Below, one piece after another: positions 10,647 through 19,737 of a stretch of 64,000 nucleotides of DNA; the stretch's first letter is position 1; each line of letters begins with the position of its first letter. Origin of the DNA: Lumbricus terrestris (lineage: Eukaryota > Annelida > Clitellata > Crassiclitellata > Lumbricidae); assembly GCA_949752735.1 (NCBI GenBank), contig OX457044.1, positions 14,927,822 through 14,991,821 of the forward strand, given 5' to 3'. The notes under the pieces are model-generated. The model made no database searches and was not told the DNA's origin. It saw nothing but the letters and a program-made list of their open reading frames with translations. The position numbers were made by a program, and so were the translations under genes.

Positions 10647-12620
10647 CTAAGGTGGGTGATGTTTAGAGTTGAAGTGGCGGGGGATGTAAGGAGAAGAAGA
10701 ATCAGGATAGGATTTTTGAAAGAGCAATGTTTTCAGTTTTGAGTGAAAGACCTGTGGGGAGATAGCGAGAGGTGGAGTTTTGGTGAGTTCGTATGATGGG
10801 TCGGAAGTTTGCCGAAGTGCTGGCGGAAGTTTGTTCCAGAGAGGTGGAACGGCAATGGCTATGGAGCGGTTTGCGAATTTCAGTGATGAAGTGATGGGAG
10901 GGCGAAGCAGTGTAATGGAGGATGAGGAGCGTGTTGAACGAGGTGGCTGGATGATGAACAACTGACGAAGGTAGAACGGCTGGGATGATTGAAGTGTATT
11001 GTAAGTGAGTGAGAGGACTTTGTATTCGATGCGTTCAGGTATTTTGAGCCAGTGAAGTGATTTCAGGACAGGAGTGATGTGGTGACGTTTGGGGGTTTTC
11101 GTCACTGCACGGGCGAGGGCATTCTGGATAGCTTGGAGGCGGTTAATTTGGGTTATATCAATGTTTAGGAAGAGAGAGTTGCAGTAATCAAGTTTCGCAT
11201 GAACTATGGATGTGGCTATTGTGGATGCAGTTTTAAAGTCAAGCATAGGTCGGATTCTGCGGAGATCTCGTATGTGCATGAAACAAGTGCGGGAAAGTTG
11301 GGTTATGTGGTCGGAGAAGCTAAGATGCTGGTCAAAGATTACACCTAGGTTTCGGACAGGAGAATTTGCGGAGAAAGTGTGGTTGGAAGAAGAGTCATTG
11401 TTGAAGGAAATAGAGGGATCAGGAATTTTCTTGAGTTGCTCTCTGAGGCCAATTAGTATAAATTCTGTCTTGGAGGGGTTAAGGCAGAGGAGATTTGAGG
11501 TCATCCAAGAGGTGATTTGGGTGACCACAGAGAGAAGATTATTTATGGAGTCAGAGAAGCTGCTTGGAGAGAAAGAGATGAATAATTGGGTGTCGTCAGC
11601 ATATAGATGATGGTCGACTGTGGATGCTTTTATGAGTGAACTGAGTGGAGTGGTGTAGAGGATGAACAAGAGGGGCCCGAGGACAGAACCTTGCGGAACA
11701 CCACAGGTGAGGGGGCGTGATTGAGATGATGTTTCAAGTGTTTTGACTGAGAAAGTGCGTGATGAGAGATAAGACTGAATCCAAAGGAGAGCAGTGTCGG
11801 TAAAGCCAAAGCAGGAAGACAGTCTTTGGAGTAGTATGTTATGGTCGATGGTGTCAAAGGCTGCAGAGACATCAAGGAGGCAAAGGCAGGAGACTTGTTG
11901 ATGAGAGATGGCAGAGACAAGTTTATTGTAGAGTGAAGTGAGAAGTGTTTCGGTGGAGTGCTTTTTAGTAAAGCCGGACTGGTTTGGGTTAAGGAGTGAA
12001 TTTGAAGTCAAGTAGTCATTGATGCGAGAGAGTACGACACGTTCTGTTAGTTTAGAGATGAATGAGAGGTTGGAAACAGGTCGATAATTAGAAAGGATTT
12101 CCTTATCAAGTGATGGTTTTTTTAGAAGTGGAGTTACCAAAGAATGTTTGAAGAGGAGGGGAAAGTTGCCAGTAGATAAGGAGAGGTTGATTATTTGTGT
12201 GATGATGGGGACAATGATAGATGCGCACTCTTTCAGTAGGGCGGTAGGTATAGGGTCGAGTTCGCACTGCTTGTTTGGGAGAGATTGTAATAAATTGGAC
12301 ACTTCAGACTCTGATGTTGGGCTAAAAGCAGATAGTGATGATTGAGGTGGGGAAGACGGAAGGTCGTGAGTGGAGGAGGGTGTATCTGCAGGTGAATCGA
12401 TGGTAGATTTTGAGAGGAGTGATTGCAGAGAGAGACGGATAGTAGTTACTTTGCCAGAGAAGAACGAACAAAATGAGTCAGCGATTGAAGAAGATGGTAG
12501 AGAGTTTGGAAGTGGGCTAGAGGAATTCCGATGTAGGAGTTGGTTTACCGTTTTCCAGAGAAGACGAGGATTACAAGATCGGGATTGAACTAGTGAGGAG
12601 TAAAACCTCTTCTTGGCCAT
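10647..12620 (-). CDS. LINE ORF, C-terminal part: reverse transcriptase (CR1/L2-like)
   Basis: Minus-strand 657-codon frame holding the reverse transcriptase of the LINE. Motifs in order are NYRPVSNLSFISKLTERVV, NQSGFTKKHSTETLL, LLDVSAAFDTIDH (catalytic Asp), CGVPQGSVLGPLLF, YADDTQLF (catalytic Asp pair), then NPSKTEFILIG and LDYCNSLF in the thumb and C-terminal region, and LWNKLPPALR near the end. It would copy element RNA at nicked chromosomal DNA. The first ATG here is an internal codon: without the MITE and one copy of its 8-bp duplication the frame runs straight on from the endonuclease half. No inactivating stop was seen in the RT. L2-clade placement is inferred from motif resemblance only. 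Confidence 0.92.
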   Translation of the reverse strand: MAKKRFYSSLVQSRSCNPRLLWKTVNQLLHRNSSSPLPNSLPSSSIADSFCSFFSGKVTTIRLSLQSLLSKSTIDSPADTPSSTHDLPSSPPQSSLSAFSPTSESEVSNLLQSLPNKQCELDPIPTALLKECASIIVPIITQIINLSLSTGNFPLLFKHSLVTPLLKKPSLDKEILSNYRPVSNLSFISKLTERVVLSRINDYLTSNSLLNPNQSGFTKKHSTETLLTSLYNKLVSAISHQQVSCLCLLDVSAAFDTIDHNILLQRLSSCFGFTDTALLWIQSYLSSRTFSVKTLETSSQSRPLTCGVPQGSVLGPLLFILYTTPLSSLIKASTVDHHLYADDTQLFISFSPSSFSDSINNLLSVVTQITSWMTSNLLCLNPSKTEFILIGLREQLKKIPDPSISFNNDSSSNHTFSANSPVRNLGVIFDQHLSFSDHITQLSRTCFMHIRDLRRIRPMLDFKTASTIATSIVHAKLDYCNSLFLNIDITQINRLQAIQNALARAVTKTPKRHHITPVLKSLHWLKIPERIEYKVLSLTYNTLQSSQPFYLRQLFIIQPPRSTRSSSSITLLRPPITSSLKFANRSIAIAVPPLWNKLPPALRQTSDPSYELTKTPPLAISPQVFHSKLKTLLFQKSYPDSSSPYIPRHFNSKHHPP

Positions 12621-12621
12621 T

Positions 12622-12802
12622 GCCAGAAGCAGTGGCGTAGCCAGGAATTTTTCATGGGGGGGTTTTATGACCGGAAACCCTGTTTTTTTGCTATTTTTCT
12701 TACTTAAATGAAAAAATAACCTTAAAAAAACCTTTTTTCCGGAGTCAATGGGGGGGGGTTTAACCCCCGAAACCCCCCCTTGGCTACGCCACTGGCCAGA
12801 AG
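12622..12802. mobile_element. hAT-type MITE, 165 bp, with 8-bp target duplication inside the LINE
   Basis: Element 12630-12794 begins CAGTGGCGTAGCCAGG and ends with GGCTACGCCACTG. Perfect 8-bp duplications GCCAGAAG flank it (12622-12629, 12795-12802). It cuts the LINE ORF between the endonuclease and reverse transcriptase. It is the youngest layer of the nest. Confidence 0.96.
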
Positions 12803-14497
12803 GTGATGGTATTTGTTTGTAGCAGCTTTTAGAGCAGAGAGGAGTTGAGGGTCATGGGTTCGTTTGTAAGTACGCTCAAGGCGTCGACGGAAAGATTTGA
12901 AGGCCTGGAGGTAGGAGTTATACCAAGGGTTGTTAGAGTGAGAACCAGATTTGGTAATAGTAGGAGCGTGTTTGTCGAGGATCATGGAGAGAGTGGTGTT
13001 GTAGGAGGACAGGAGGTCATCTAGAGAGGACGGAGGATTTAGGATGAGGTCTGAGGAGGCAAGATCGTGCTTGAAGGCTTCAATGTTTATGGAGCTGATG
13101 CGGCGGAAAGAATGAGAGACGGGATCAGGACGCGGAGTAGGTAGTATGTTAAGTTGTGTGAAAATGGGGTAATGGTCAGAAGGAGTATCAAAAGAGAAAG
13201 ATATGTTTGGCGATAGCCTTGAGAGAGACGATGTGATGATGAGGTCAAGTGTGTGGTTGTGAGAGTGGGTGGGAAAGTTGACGTGTTGGACCAGATTAGT
13301 AGATGACAAGAGCGTGAGGAAGTCGGGAGCAAGTGAGTCAGATGGGTTGTCAACATGTATGTTGAAATCCCCTGTGATCAAGAATTCATGAGGAGTTGTG
13401 GCAGCAGTGGAGAGTAAGTTGGTAAATTCCTGCAAGAAAACAGAGTTAGGTTTAGAGTATGAGGAGGAGGAGGGAGGGCGGTAGACATTGAAGATGGTTA
13501 GGATTGAGTTCGGGAGTTTGAGAGTGATTGAGGCGCATTCAAAAGATGTGAAACAGTAGCCAGGTGAGTCAAGGACAGTGGAGGGCTCTCGGGTTAGAAA
13601 TGCAATCCCTCCACCTGTGGTATTCCGGTCGGTTGTCAATTTTGAGGGACGAGGGGTGCTGTACAAGTGGTAACCAGAGGGGATACAATCTTGATATTGA
13701 GCATGAGTTGTGCCTGAATGGAACCATGTTTCGGTTAAAGCAAAGAGGTCTGGAGGATGAGAGGAAAGAGACAAGTCGTTTATTTCAGCAGCGTGAGCTG
13801 GATGAAGCAGAGAGCGTATATTTAGAGAACATAGTAGAAATTTGTTTTTGTCTTGTGTAGGAGGAGGAGAAGGAGGAGGAGGGGAAGGAGGCGGTGGGAG
13901 AAGAGGAAGAGGAGGAGGAGAGGTAGCGGTAGACACAGCAGCAGCAGTAAGAGGACAGCTAGGCTGAGGAGGAGGAGGAGGAGGAGGAGCAGCAGCAGCA
14001 GCAGCAGCAGGAGTGGTAGTAGAAACAGAATAGGGTGTAGGCGGGGGAGAGTGAGAGGCGGAACACATATTGATTGGGCCCGGATTTGCATGTATGTCGC
14101 CAGAAAGTAGAATTAAGATGAAGAATAGACTATTGTGAGTACGGTGCTGAGATTGTATTTTGCGTCGAATTGCTAAGAAAAACGGCAGAGGAATGTGGGC
14201 CATGTAACCATTCTCTTGTATAGCGGTCAGAAAGTGGGCGGGGTTATGATGCCGGGGTGAGAACGGTATGTAGGTCAGTGAGAGGCTGGAGGGGTGAAAC
14301 TGGATAAAGTGAGCAGTTTGGATCCTTAATGAGACCAGGAGGAGTATGATTGACAGATTCATGCTGGGCTTATGAAGATGGAGGGAAAAATGGCTGGCTA
14401 TATGGGATGAAAAGTTAGACAAAGGATGAATGATGCGGAATGAATAATGTGGAGGATCGTGGATGAAATGAAGCAAAAAGTAATGGAACGAACTCAC
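12722..14497 (-). CDS. LINE ORF, N-terminal part: 2A-like motif, Pro-rich linker, AP endonuclease
   Basis: This is the 5' half of the retrotransposon polyprotein, read on the minus strand. The open frame starts at a GTG; in-frame ATG codons lie further in, so the true start is uncertain. A hydrophobic stretch precedes SGDIHANPGP (about 14075-14100), which resembles the 2A ribosome-skipping motif ending in NPGP. An Ala- and Pro-rich segment follows (13850-14040). The endonuclease shows SLNIRSLL, ALTETWF with the catalytic Glu, ITGDFNIHVDN and PSDHYPIF, the usual order of the APE-type EN domain that nicks target DNA. The frame continues into the MITE at 12794, which supplies a spurious C-terminus. 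The downstream half is at 10647-12620. Confidence 0.9.
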   Translation of the reverse strand: MSSFHYFLLHFIHDPPHYSFRIIHPLSNFSSHIASHFSLHLHKPSMNLSIILLLVSLRIQTAHFIQFHPSSLSLTYIPFSPRHHNPAHFLTAIQENGYMAHIPLPFFLAIRRKIQSQHRTHNSLFFILILLSGDIHANPGPINMCSASHSPPPTPYSVSTTTPAAAAAAAPPPPPPPQPSCPLTAAAVSTATSPPPLPLLPPPPSPPPPSPPPTQDKNKFLLCSLNIRSLLHPAHAAEINDLSLSSHPPDLFALTETWFHSGTTHAQYQDCIPSGYHLYSTPRPSKLTTDRNTTGGGIAFLTREPSTVLDSPGYCFTSFECASITLKLPNSILTIFNVYRPPSSSSYSKPNSVFLQEFTNLLSTAATTPHEFLITGDFNIHVDNPSDSLAPDFLTLLSSTNLVQHVNFPTHSHNHTLDLIITSSLSRLSPNISFSFDTPSDHYPIFTQLNILPTPRPDPVSHSFRRISSINIEAFKHDLASSDLILNPPSSLDDLLSSYNTTLSMILDKHAPTITKSGSHSNNPWYNSYLQAFKSFRRRLERTYKRTHDPQLLSALKAATNKYHHLLASGVAKGGFRGLNPPPLTPEKRFF

Positions 14498-14620
14498 CGG
14501 ATGGAGAAGAGTGTTCCAGAAGAAAGTTAAAGTTATCCAGAGTGTAGAGACGGAAAGATTAAGGAAAGATGAAGAGAAGAGCGCACTGTACGTCCACTAG
14601 CTCCCGCTCCCGCTGACTCA

Positions 14621-15045
14621 TGAATGGCATGGCCTAAACTTGGATATTGTTATTATAAAGTCGATTGGTCCTAACCCCGAACCCTGTACAATGCTACAAT
14701 TTATTTTTATAGTGAAGGAAATTTCTCCATTAAAATTGGTTGCATGGCTCCGATCTTCTAGGAAAGCAATAATCCAATTGTAGACGTTGTCCGGGATGGG
14801 CATCTCAGCCAGTTGCTCCGCCAGGTAAGAATGCCGCACTGTATCGAACGCCTTACTGAAATCCAGTGCAATTAGGTGTACATACTGACTCTCATCCAGC
14901 ATCTCAGTAATGTTTGTAGTTAGTGACACTAAGGCAGCCGTAGTGGATCCGGTCGGTCGAAATGCGTATTGGTCTTTGAAGTCTTGGTTAAGGTTGGGGT
15001 CAAGTAAAATTGGATGGAAGAATCGACGTAATCTTACACCCATAT
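14621..15045 (-). mobile_element. 5' half of the split CR1-like LINE (reverse transcriptase core)
   Basis: The minus strand encodes DQYAFRPTGSTTAALVSLTT, IALDFSKAFDTVRH (first catalytic Asp) and IVQGSGLGP. It stops at FRPCHS, where the younger LINE inserted. The catalytic YADD continues at about 10470. The 5' side ends near 15045, so this copy is 5'-truncated. PCHS at the break and GNRIQ beyond 10495 join in frame. Confidence 0.85.
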
Positions 15046-15203
15046 TGTTCGTTGCTAGGAAACGACCTCGAGCGAGATTCGTTTGAGAAAACGAGTTGAA
15101 GTTAAGAGTTCAGACTAATATTTCGAAAAGAAATTGTTTTTCGATCAGAGGAAGCACGAAAATTAAATGAAGAAGAATTGTGCCATATGAAGATACATAT
15201 TGA

Positions 15204-15450
15204 CCAGAAAGAATCGTAATTGCAGAACACGGGACCGCTAGTTTAACGGTTAGAGTCAGGATAAGTGCCGTGAGGGTCGGTTAGGTCAGGTTAAACGTGG
15301 TGAGGGTCGGTTAGGATCAGGTTATAGGCGTCGTGACTGTCGGTTGGGGCTAATGTTAGGGTTAGTGTCGTCATTAGATACAATATGCTATACTATACTA
15401 AAATCGCTAAAATCTAGCGGTCCCTGTTCTGCAATTACGCCCAGAAAGAA
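15204..15450. mobile_element. Mutator-type MITE candidate, 227 bp, with 10-bp target duplication
   Basis: The element at 15214-15440 has inverted ends CGTAATTGCAGAACA(C)GGGACCGCTAG at left and the inverse at right. It is flanked by identical 10-bp direct repeats CCAGAAAGAA (15204-15213, 15441-15450). Duplications of 9-11 bp are typical of MULE/Mutator elements. The interior holds degenerate GTGAGGGTCGGTTAGG repeats and no coding sequence. Confidence 0.88.
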
Positions 15451-15651
15451 ATGCCATTTCGAGCAGCAGCATCATAAAAATTTCGATCAGAAAGAGAAAT
15501 GCGACTGTTCCTGTTGAAGACTGAAGTCGATACGAAGTTTGAGTCTTCAATTGAGTTAAGCACGTTCTTTATATTTATTTTTCTAACTCAAAAAGAGCGA
15601 GCGATGGTGATTGAATTCGCACCGTAAAAATTCTGAGCTATGACTGAGATT

Positions 15652-15800
15652 CAGTGGCGGCGCCAGGGGACTAGAGAGGGCTATGCCCCCCCCCAAAGAA
15701 AGGTCGTCAGCTTTTTTGCAATGAAATATTTTCATGAGATTTCGACTAAGCCCCCCTTAAAAAGTCATGAGGATTTGGGGGGAATAGGGAAATTAAATAT
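15652..15800 (+). mobile_element. Left-end fragment of a CAGTGGCGGCGCC hAT-type MITE
   Basis: CAGTGGCGGCGCCAGGGG at 15654 matches the left end of the elements at 2761 and 56869, followed by the usual C-rich and G-rich patches. No right terminal repeat was found downstream, so the copy is truncated or the right end has decayed. Confidence 0.6.
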
Positions 15801-15829
15801 GTCATGTCGTGAAATATATTAATGCAAGT

Positions 15830-16660
15830 CATATTCCTAAGATATTTATATCCGTTCAAATAATAATGCGAATCCAACAATTTTTGCCAGTTTAGTTTTC
15901 AAATCTAAACTCCACTGTTACTATTTTAATAGTAAATAAAATGCAGTGAAGGGAGTAACTTAATCAATTTTCTTGTTTGGGTCGTCACAACTTTGGAAAT
16001 GTTACCAGCATGTTGACGCACTAAAAGTGCTGATACTTGAGAATCGCTGCTCTAAAGTAATTAATTGTTAATCTGTTTGTTGCTTTCCGTTGTCGGTGGA
16101 GCGATTGTTGAAACATTTCCTATCCAGGTCGTTCGTTTTCGGGGATTGCAAGGAACCTTCGGGCGAATTAATTGTCATCAATCGGAAGGTGGCGATTCTT
16201 GCGACTGGAACGACATCTGTCCCATATATGGTGCAAACTATGAACTGTTGCTGCTTAACGACGCTGTCATATCAAGGATGATTAGTGTCGCCCTCCTCTT
16301 TTCTCCAGGCTTGGGACTTGCACTGGCAAAGCACGAGCAGTGGCGGTGTTCCAACTACTAAATCGGTAGATGCAACACTAGCGCAAGAATATGGAAATAT
16401 TCCTAAAGCGGAAATACAGTGATCATTTAACAAAGATGCTAGTTAAGTCGTTTAAGTCATTCGGAAATGTGTTGCTGCATTCTATGATACCATATCATAT
16501 GCATAGCAATGCTAAACCTATCTGGTGTGTTGTGTAGTTGGGCTGATGGTTAGGATGTACTATCGTCGTCGGATCCGCAAAGATCCTTCAAGAAGATTCG
16601 ACATCCGTCAACAGAAGGCGCTTCTTATGGTTGGAATGACGAGCGACACCTGTCAACAGC
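15830..16660 (+). other. Region with two similar exon-like segments of unknown identity
   Basis: Plus-strand segments at about 16139-16230 and 16558-16653 resemble each other over ~90 bp: GGACCTTCGGG-like starts, then GGAAGGTGGCGATTCTTGCG against GAAGGCGCTTCTTATGGTTG, then TGGAACGACATCTG against TGGAATGACGAGCG. In one frame they read SEGGDSCDWND and STEGASYGWND. The first is preceded by TTTCCTATCCAG and the second is followed by GTAAGT. I recognise no family. The dispersed repeat at 16255-16345 lies between them. Confidence 0.3.
16255..16345 (+). repeat. Dispersed repeat, copy 2 (partner at 893-1012)
   Basis: Contains GATTAGTGTCGCCCTCCTC, CCAGGCTTGGGACTTGCA and GCAGTGGCGG in the same order as the minus strand at 893-1012. 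Confidence 0.6.
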
Positions 16661-16884
16661 TGTAAGTTATTGAAGAAAGCAAGCTTAAGAATATCTTAGC
16701 AGCAGTGTTTGAGATCTCTCTTTAGACTCAGCCACTGCATTACTCTGACAGAGTCAGTCCCTGTCCTCAGCTGTCTTGGATGCAGAGTGGCTGAAGCTAG
16801 TAATTGAAATTGGGCGTCATGCTTATTATTTAGGAGGAATTCCGTTGAATAAATTTTATAGGCAGATGTTCCAAAACGATGAGG

Positions 16885-17200
16885 GATTTGAGATGGCGGC
16901 CTTAAGTTGAACAGAAAGTTGCCTCAATTAGTTAAATAACAGCAAAGGGTGACTTAAGATAAAAGGAGTGAGAGGTGCAAGGAGTTGAATTATATGAAAG
17001 GGTGATTTTACAGTCAAACGGAGAGAGCCTCAAGAAGTTTAATTATAAAAAGTGTGGCCTTTAGTCGAATGGAAAGAGTCCCAAGAAGTTGAGTAGTAGG
17101 AAAGGACATGGCCTTAATTTTAACGTAGAGAGTCCACGGAGTTGAGTTGCTGGAAAGAGTGGAACACAGGCCAAAGAAGTTAAAGTGTAGGAAACGGTTA
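16885..17200. repeat. Degenerate ~60-bp tandem repeat, about 5 copies
   Basis: Units share GGCCTTAAGTTGAA / GGAGAGAGCCTCAAGAAGTT / GGAAAGAGTCCCAAGAAGTT motifs spaced about 60 bp. They are too diverged to fix unit edges. A CT-rich microsatellite (17250-17335) follows directly. Confidence 0.6.
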
Positions 17201-17249
17201 CCCCAATGTCCTTCTATTGAATTGATATCTTTTTTTCTGTGCAATGGGT

Positions 17250-17335
17250 GTTTCTCTCTCCCTCGCTCCCCCTCCCTCTCTGTCTGTCTTTCTCTCTGTC
17301 TCTCTTTGTCTCTGTCTGTCTGTCTCTCTCTCTAC
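17250..17335. repeat. CT-rich microsatellite
   Basis: CTCTCC/CTGTCT repeats, degenerate. Confidence 0.85.
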
Positions 17336-17609
17336 ATTATCTTTTAGAGTTTTTTAGTCATTATTTGGCTGTTTGAGAGTTTTCATCGATTCAATATGAA
17401 AATGTATTACCAATGCTAGTCCCTATAGGTTACTCGAAAGTATGCAAAAATAGTTTTGCGATTTTGACTTAGACATTCCATTCCCTACTACTTTTAATTC
17501 TATCTGTCTTTCTAAATAGCCCTGCTAAGGCGCAACTTAAATGTATAAAAGTTATAGAACCTGAAGTTGAAGGTGTTGATAAATTGCAGAACCCATGGCA
17601 GAGACTATT

Positions 17610-17740
17610 CCGGCAGTTTTGACACGGTCCGCCCTGCAGTGGCGGCCAGAGACTTGTCCGGCAGTTTTGGCACCGTCCGTCCTGGCGGCCAGAGAAGTCC
17701 GGCAGTTTTGGCACCGTCCGTCCTGGCCACCGGTCAGCTC
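17610..17740. repeat. Short minisatellite, 3 copies
   Basis: The block CCGGCAGTTTTGGCACCGTC followed by CGTCCTGGCGGCCAGAGA recurs three times (about 17611, 17668, 17699) with unequal spacers. It has no inferred function. Confidence 0.75.
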
Positions 17741-17879
17741 TGTCGGCTCTGGTATCTGACATGGCGCGCTGGCTGTTGACTGGTACTTGGTTCCGGCAGC
17801 TATCGAAGGATGACTGCAATTCCGGAGAGGAGCGGCAAAGACTATCCAGTTGACCGACCCTCGTGGAAGCACCTAGGTT

Positions 17880-19120
17880 TGTTTGAGTTTATCTTAATGT
17901 CAGACATATCTGAGCTATGCAGGGATGCCTATTGGCTGCAGCGGATGAAATCGTCGTATCATGTCAGGATGCTATAGGTATAATAGGTAGGCTATTGGGA
18001 TGCAGATCATGCTATCAATCAGACGAACGCTTCTGCTTTTGCATTTTTTCCTTCTCTTCTATTGGTTCCGTTTGCCTAACTGTTTTGCTCTATTAATCCT
18101 TCTATCCCATCGCTATTTGAACTTTAGTCTGATCTCTTTCAACTTTCTTTTTTCACTGTCGGCTGACTTCTTGTTTTTTCCGGTCTGTTAATGTTTTCTT
18201 GACTTCTGCATTTAGATAAGGAGTTTAGTCTGTGATTCTACGTGAAGTGAGCCTCGACTGATGTGTCTTTGTAAATGATGATATAATTATAGTTATACTT
18301 CAAAGTTAATTACTTAAATTACTTAGCATTTTTTTTAAATGATCACTGTATTTCCGCTTTAAGCAGGGCCTATATTTTCGATGTTGCCCACAAGACCGTA
18401 TGGGATGTTTTGGGTGTTTGAAACCCCCCTTCCCTAGAAACGAAATAATGTGCGTGTGTGTGCATTATACTTTGTAGGCAATTTTGAAGTACGGTAGCGT
18501 ACAAGTACGTGTTTAGGCTGTCGACCAATAAATTTTTATTTTCTATAATTTAAGTCAATTTAGATTGAATCGCAGGTTACATCTCTTTTTGATTATTAAT
18601 CGGTAAGCGAGACATCAGGGTAACCAAGAAACCTATTGACTATTTATAATACTGTGCATGATGTGGAAAATTGTGGTATGCTTACTGCGTTCATGATTCT
18701 TCATACCGTTTAAAAATTTTGTATTTATGTTAACTACCGTGCACTTGCTCTGCAAAAAACTATAATTATAGCGACAGTTCAACAAGTCAATTGGCAAATA
18801 AAAAGGGGATGTCGGCAGTACAGGGAATATTGAGGATAGACTCGACCGCTGATCCTTGGGATAAACCAAATCTTGACCCACCAAGGAGTCAGGACAACCA
18901 TCTGAGAGCGGTCTGAAAGGTATGATTTAGGTTATACATAAAAAGTGGGGTATCTGATATGCTGTAAACATTGGAGCAAGATCTTGACAAAGGCTGAGGA
19001 AACGTCAGAAAAGACAAGAAGTGACCTTTCATCTAACTGTTGATCTAATCAAACAATTTACGGAAAGTTTCACTTTATTAATGCACTCAAACCGAATAAT
19101 GAATAAGAATAACATAAATT
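17880..19120. other. Non-coding stretch, no gene seen
   Basis: AT-rich with no recognised coding or repeat ends. A hydrophobic 63-codon frame at 18000-18191 has no supporting feature. Confidence 0.4.
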
Positions 19121-19187
19121 TAAGGTAGCGTGCGACTATTTGATAGATTTATTCAAAGATTAATCTGTGCCTTCTTAGCTTATATTG

Positions 19188-19310
19188 GGATATGGCCAAC
19201 AAGTCGTGCCGCAGGGCGGAGGACCCGTTCCAGGCAGCCAATCCGGTTAGCCGGCAAGACCACGATAGAGGGTGCTGCAGTAGTCAAGGTAGGAAGCTAC
19301 AAAAGAGTGA
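19188..19310 (-). mobile_element. Decayed LINE reverse transcriptase fragment
   Basis: The minus strand reads YCSTLYRGLAG, then after a frameshift RIGCLERVLRPAARLVGHIP. This matches the region after the catalytic core of CR1/L2-type reverse transcriptases (the L-D-Y-C-N-S-L-Y-R-G-L block). It lies just downstream of the channel gene's stop codon. Confidence 0.7.
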
Positions 19311-19492
19311 ACAAGAGTAGAGGCAGCACTATACATAACATATGGAAGGCATTTATGCATTTAAATTACAAATAACTAGACACCTATTCCGAAATCAGCA
19401 ATTATAAGAAAGAGTTCAAGCAAGTGCAACTGATTATTGAATGTTGAGACACATAAACACGATATTGTCGATGTGGTCGATGTATAATGTAT

Positions 19493-19737
19493 TCATTCAA
19501 TTCGAACTGATTTCAAAGGTGGATTGTCGTAATCCGGAAGAGGATGAACCTTAACTCCGGACGGTGGACGAGAATCCTGGACTTCTGGACTTGGTCGGAC
19601 ATTGATCCTTGTCTTCGTCATGCGAATCTTCCTGCTCGATATCTTACCGATGAGGTTGTAGATGAGGAGATCCAGCAACTCGAAGAAGGAAAGAATACTT
19701 CCTCCGAGGAACAGACCGAAACATCCGCCGAAATCAC
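19493..19737 (-). CDS. Last exon of the DEG/ENaC channel (pore helix M2 and cytosolic tail)
   Basis: The acceptor TTGTTCAG is followed by two bases completing a Ser codon begun in the previous exon. The exon then encodes DFGGCFGLFLGGSILSFFEL and LDLLIYNLIG, matching the S-D-I-G-G-x-x-G-L-F-x-G-x-S pre-M2/M2 motif in which G-x-S forms the selectivity filter; here it reads GGS. About 50 residues of basic and proline-containing tail precede the stop at 19493. Confidence 0.92.

Larger units (their letters stand above)
10495..14625 (-). mobile_element. Near full-length CR1/L2-like non-LTR retrotransposon inserted in an older LINE
   Basis: A ~4.1-kb minus-strand LINE occupies about 10500-14620. 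It has a 3' tail of ATTACG repeats at the low-coordinate end and is flanked by TGAAT (10495-10499 and 14621-14625), which I read as a 5-bp target duplication. Outside it, two halves of an older LINE protein are contiguous in sense: FRPCHS before and GNRIQKYADD after. Its single ORF encodes an AP endonuclease and a reverse transcriptase and is broken only by the MITE at 12630-12794. It was probably intact when it landed. Confidence 0.88.

Noticed and set aside
13822..14110. Leu-rich and Arg-rich frames opposite or beside the LINE linker
   Set aside because: These are other-frame readings of the CAG/GGA-rich Pro/Ala linker of the LINE ORF.
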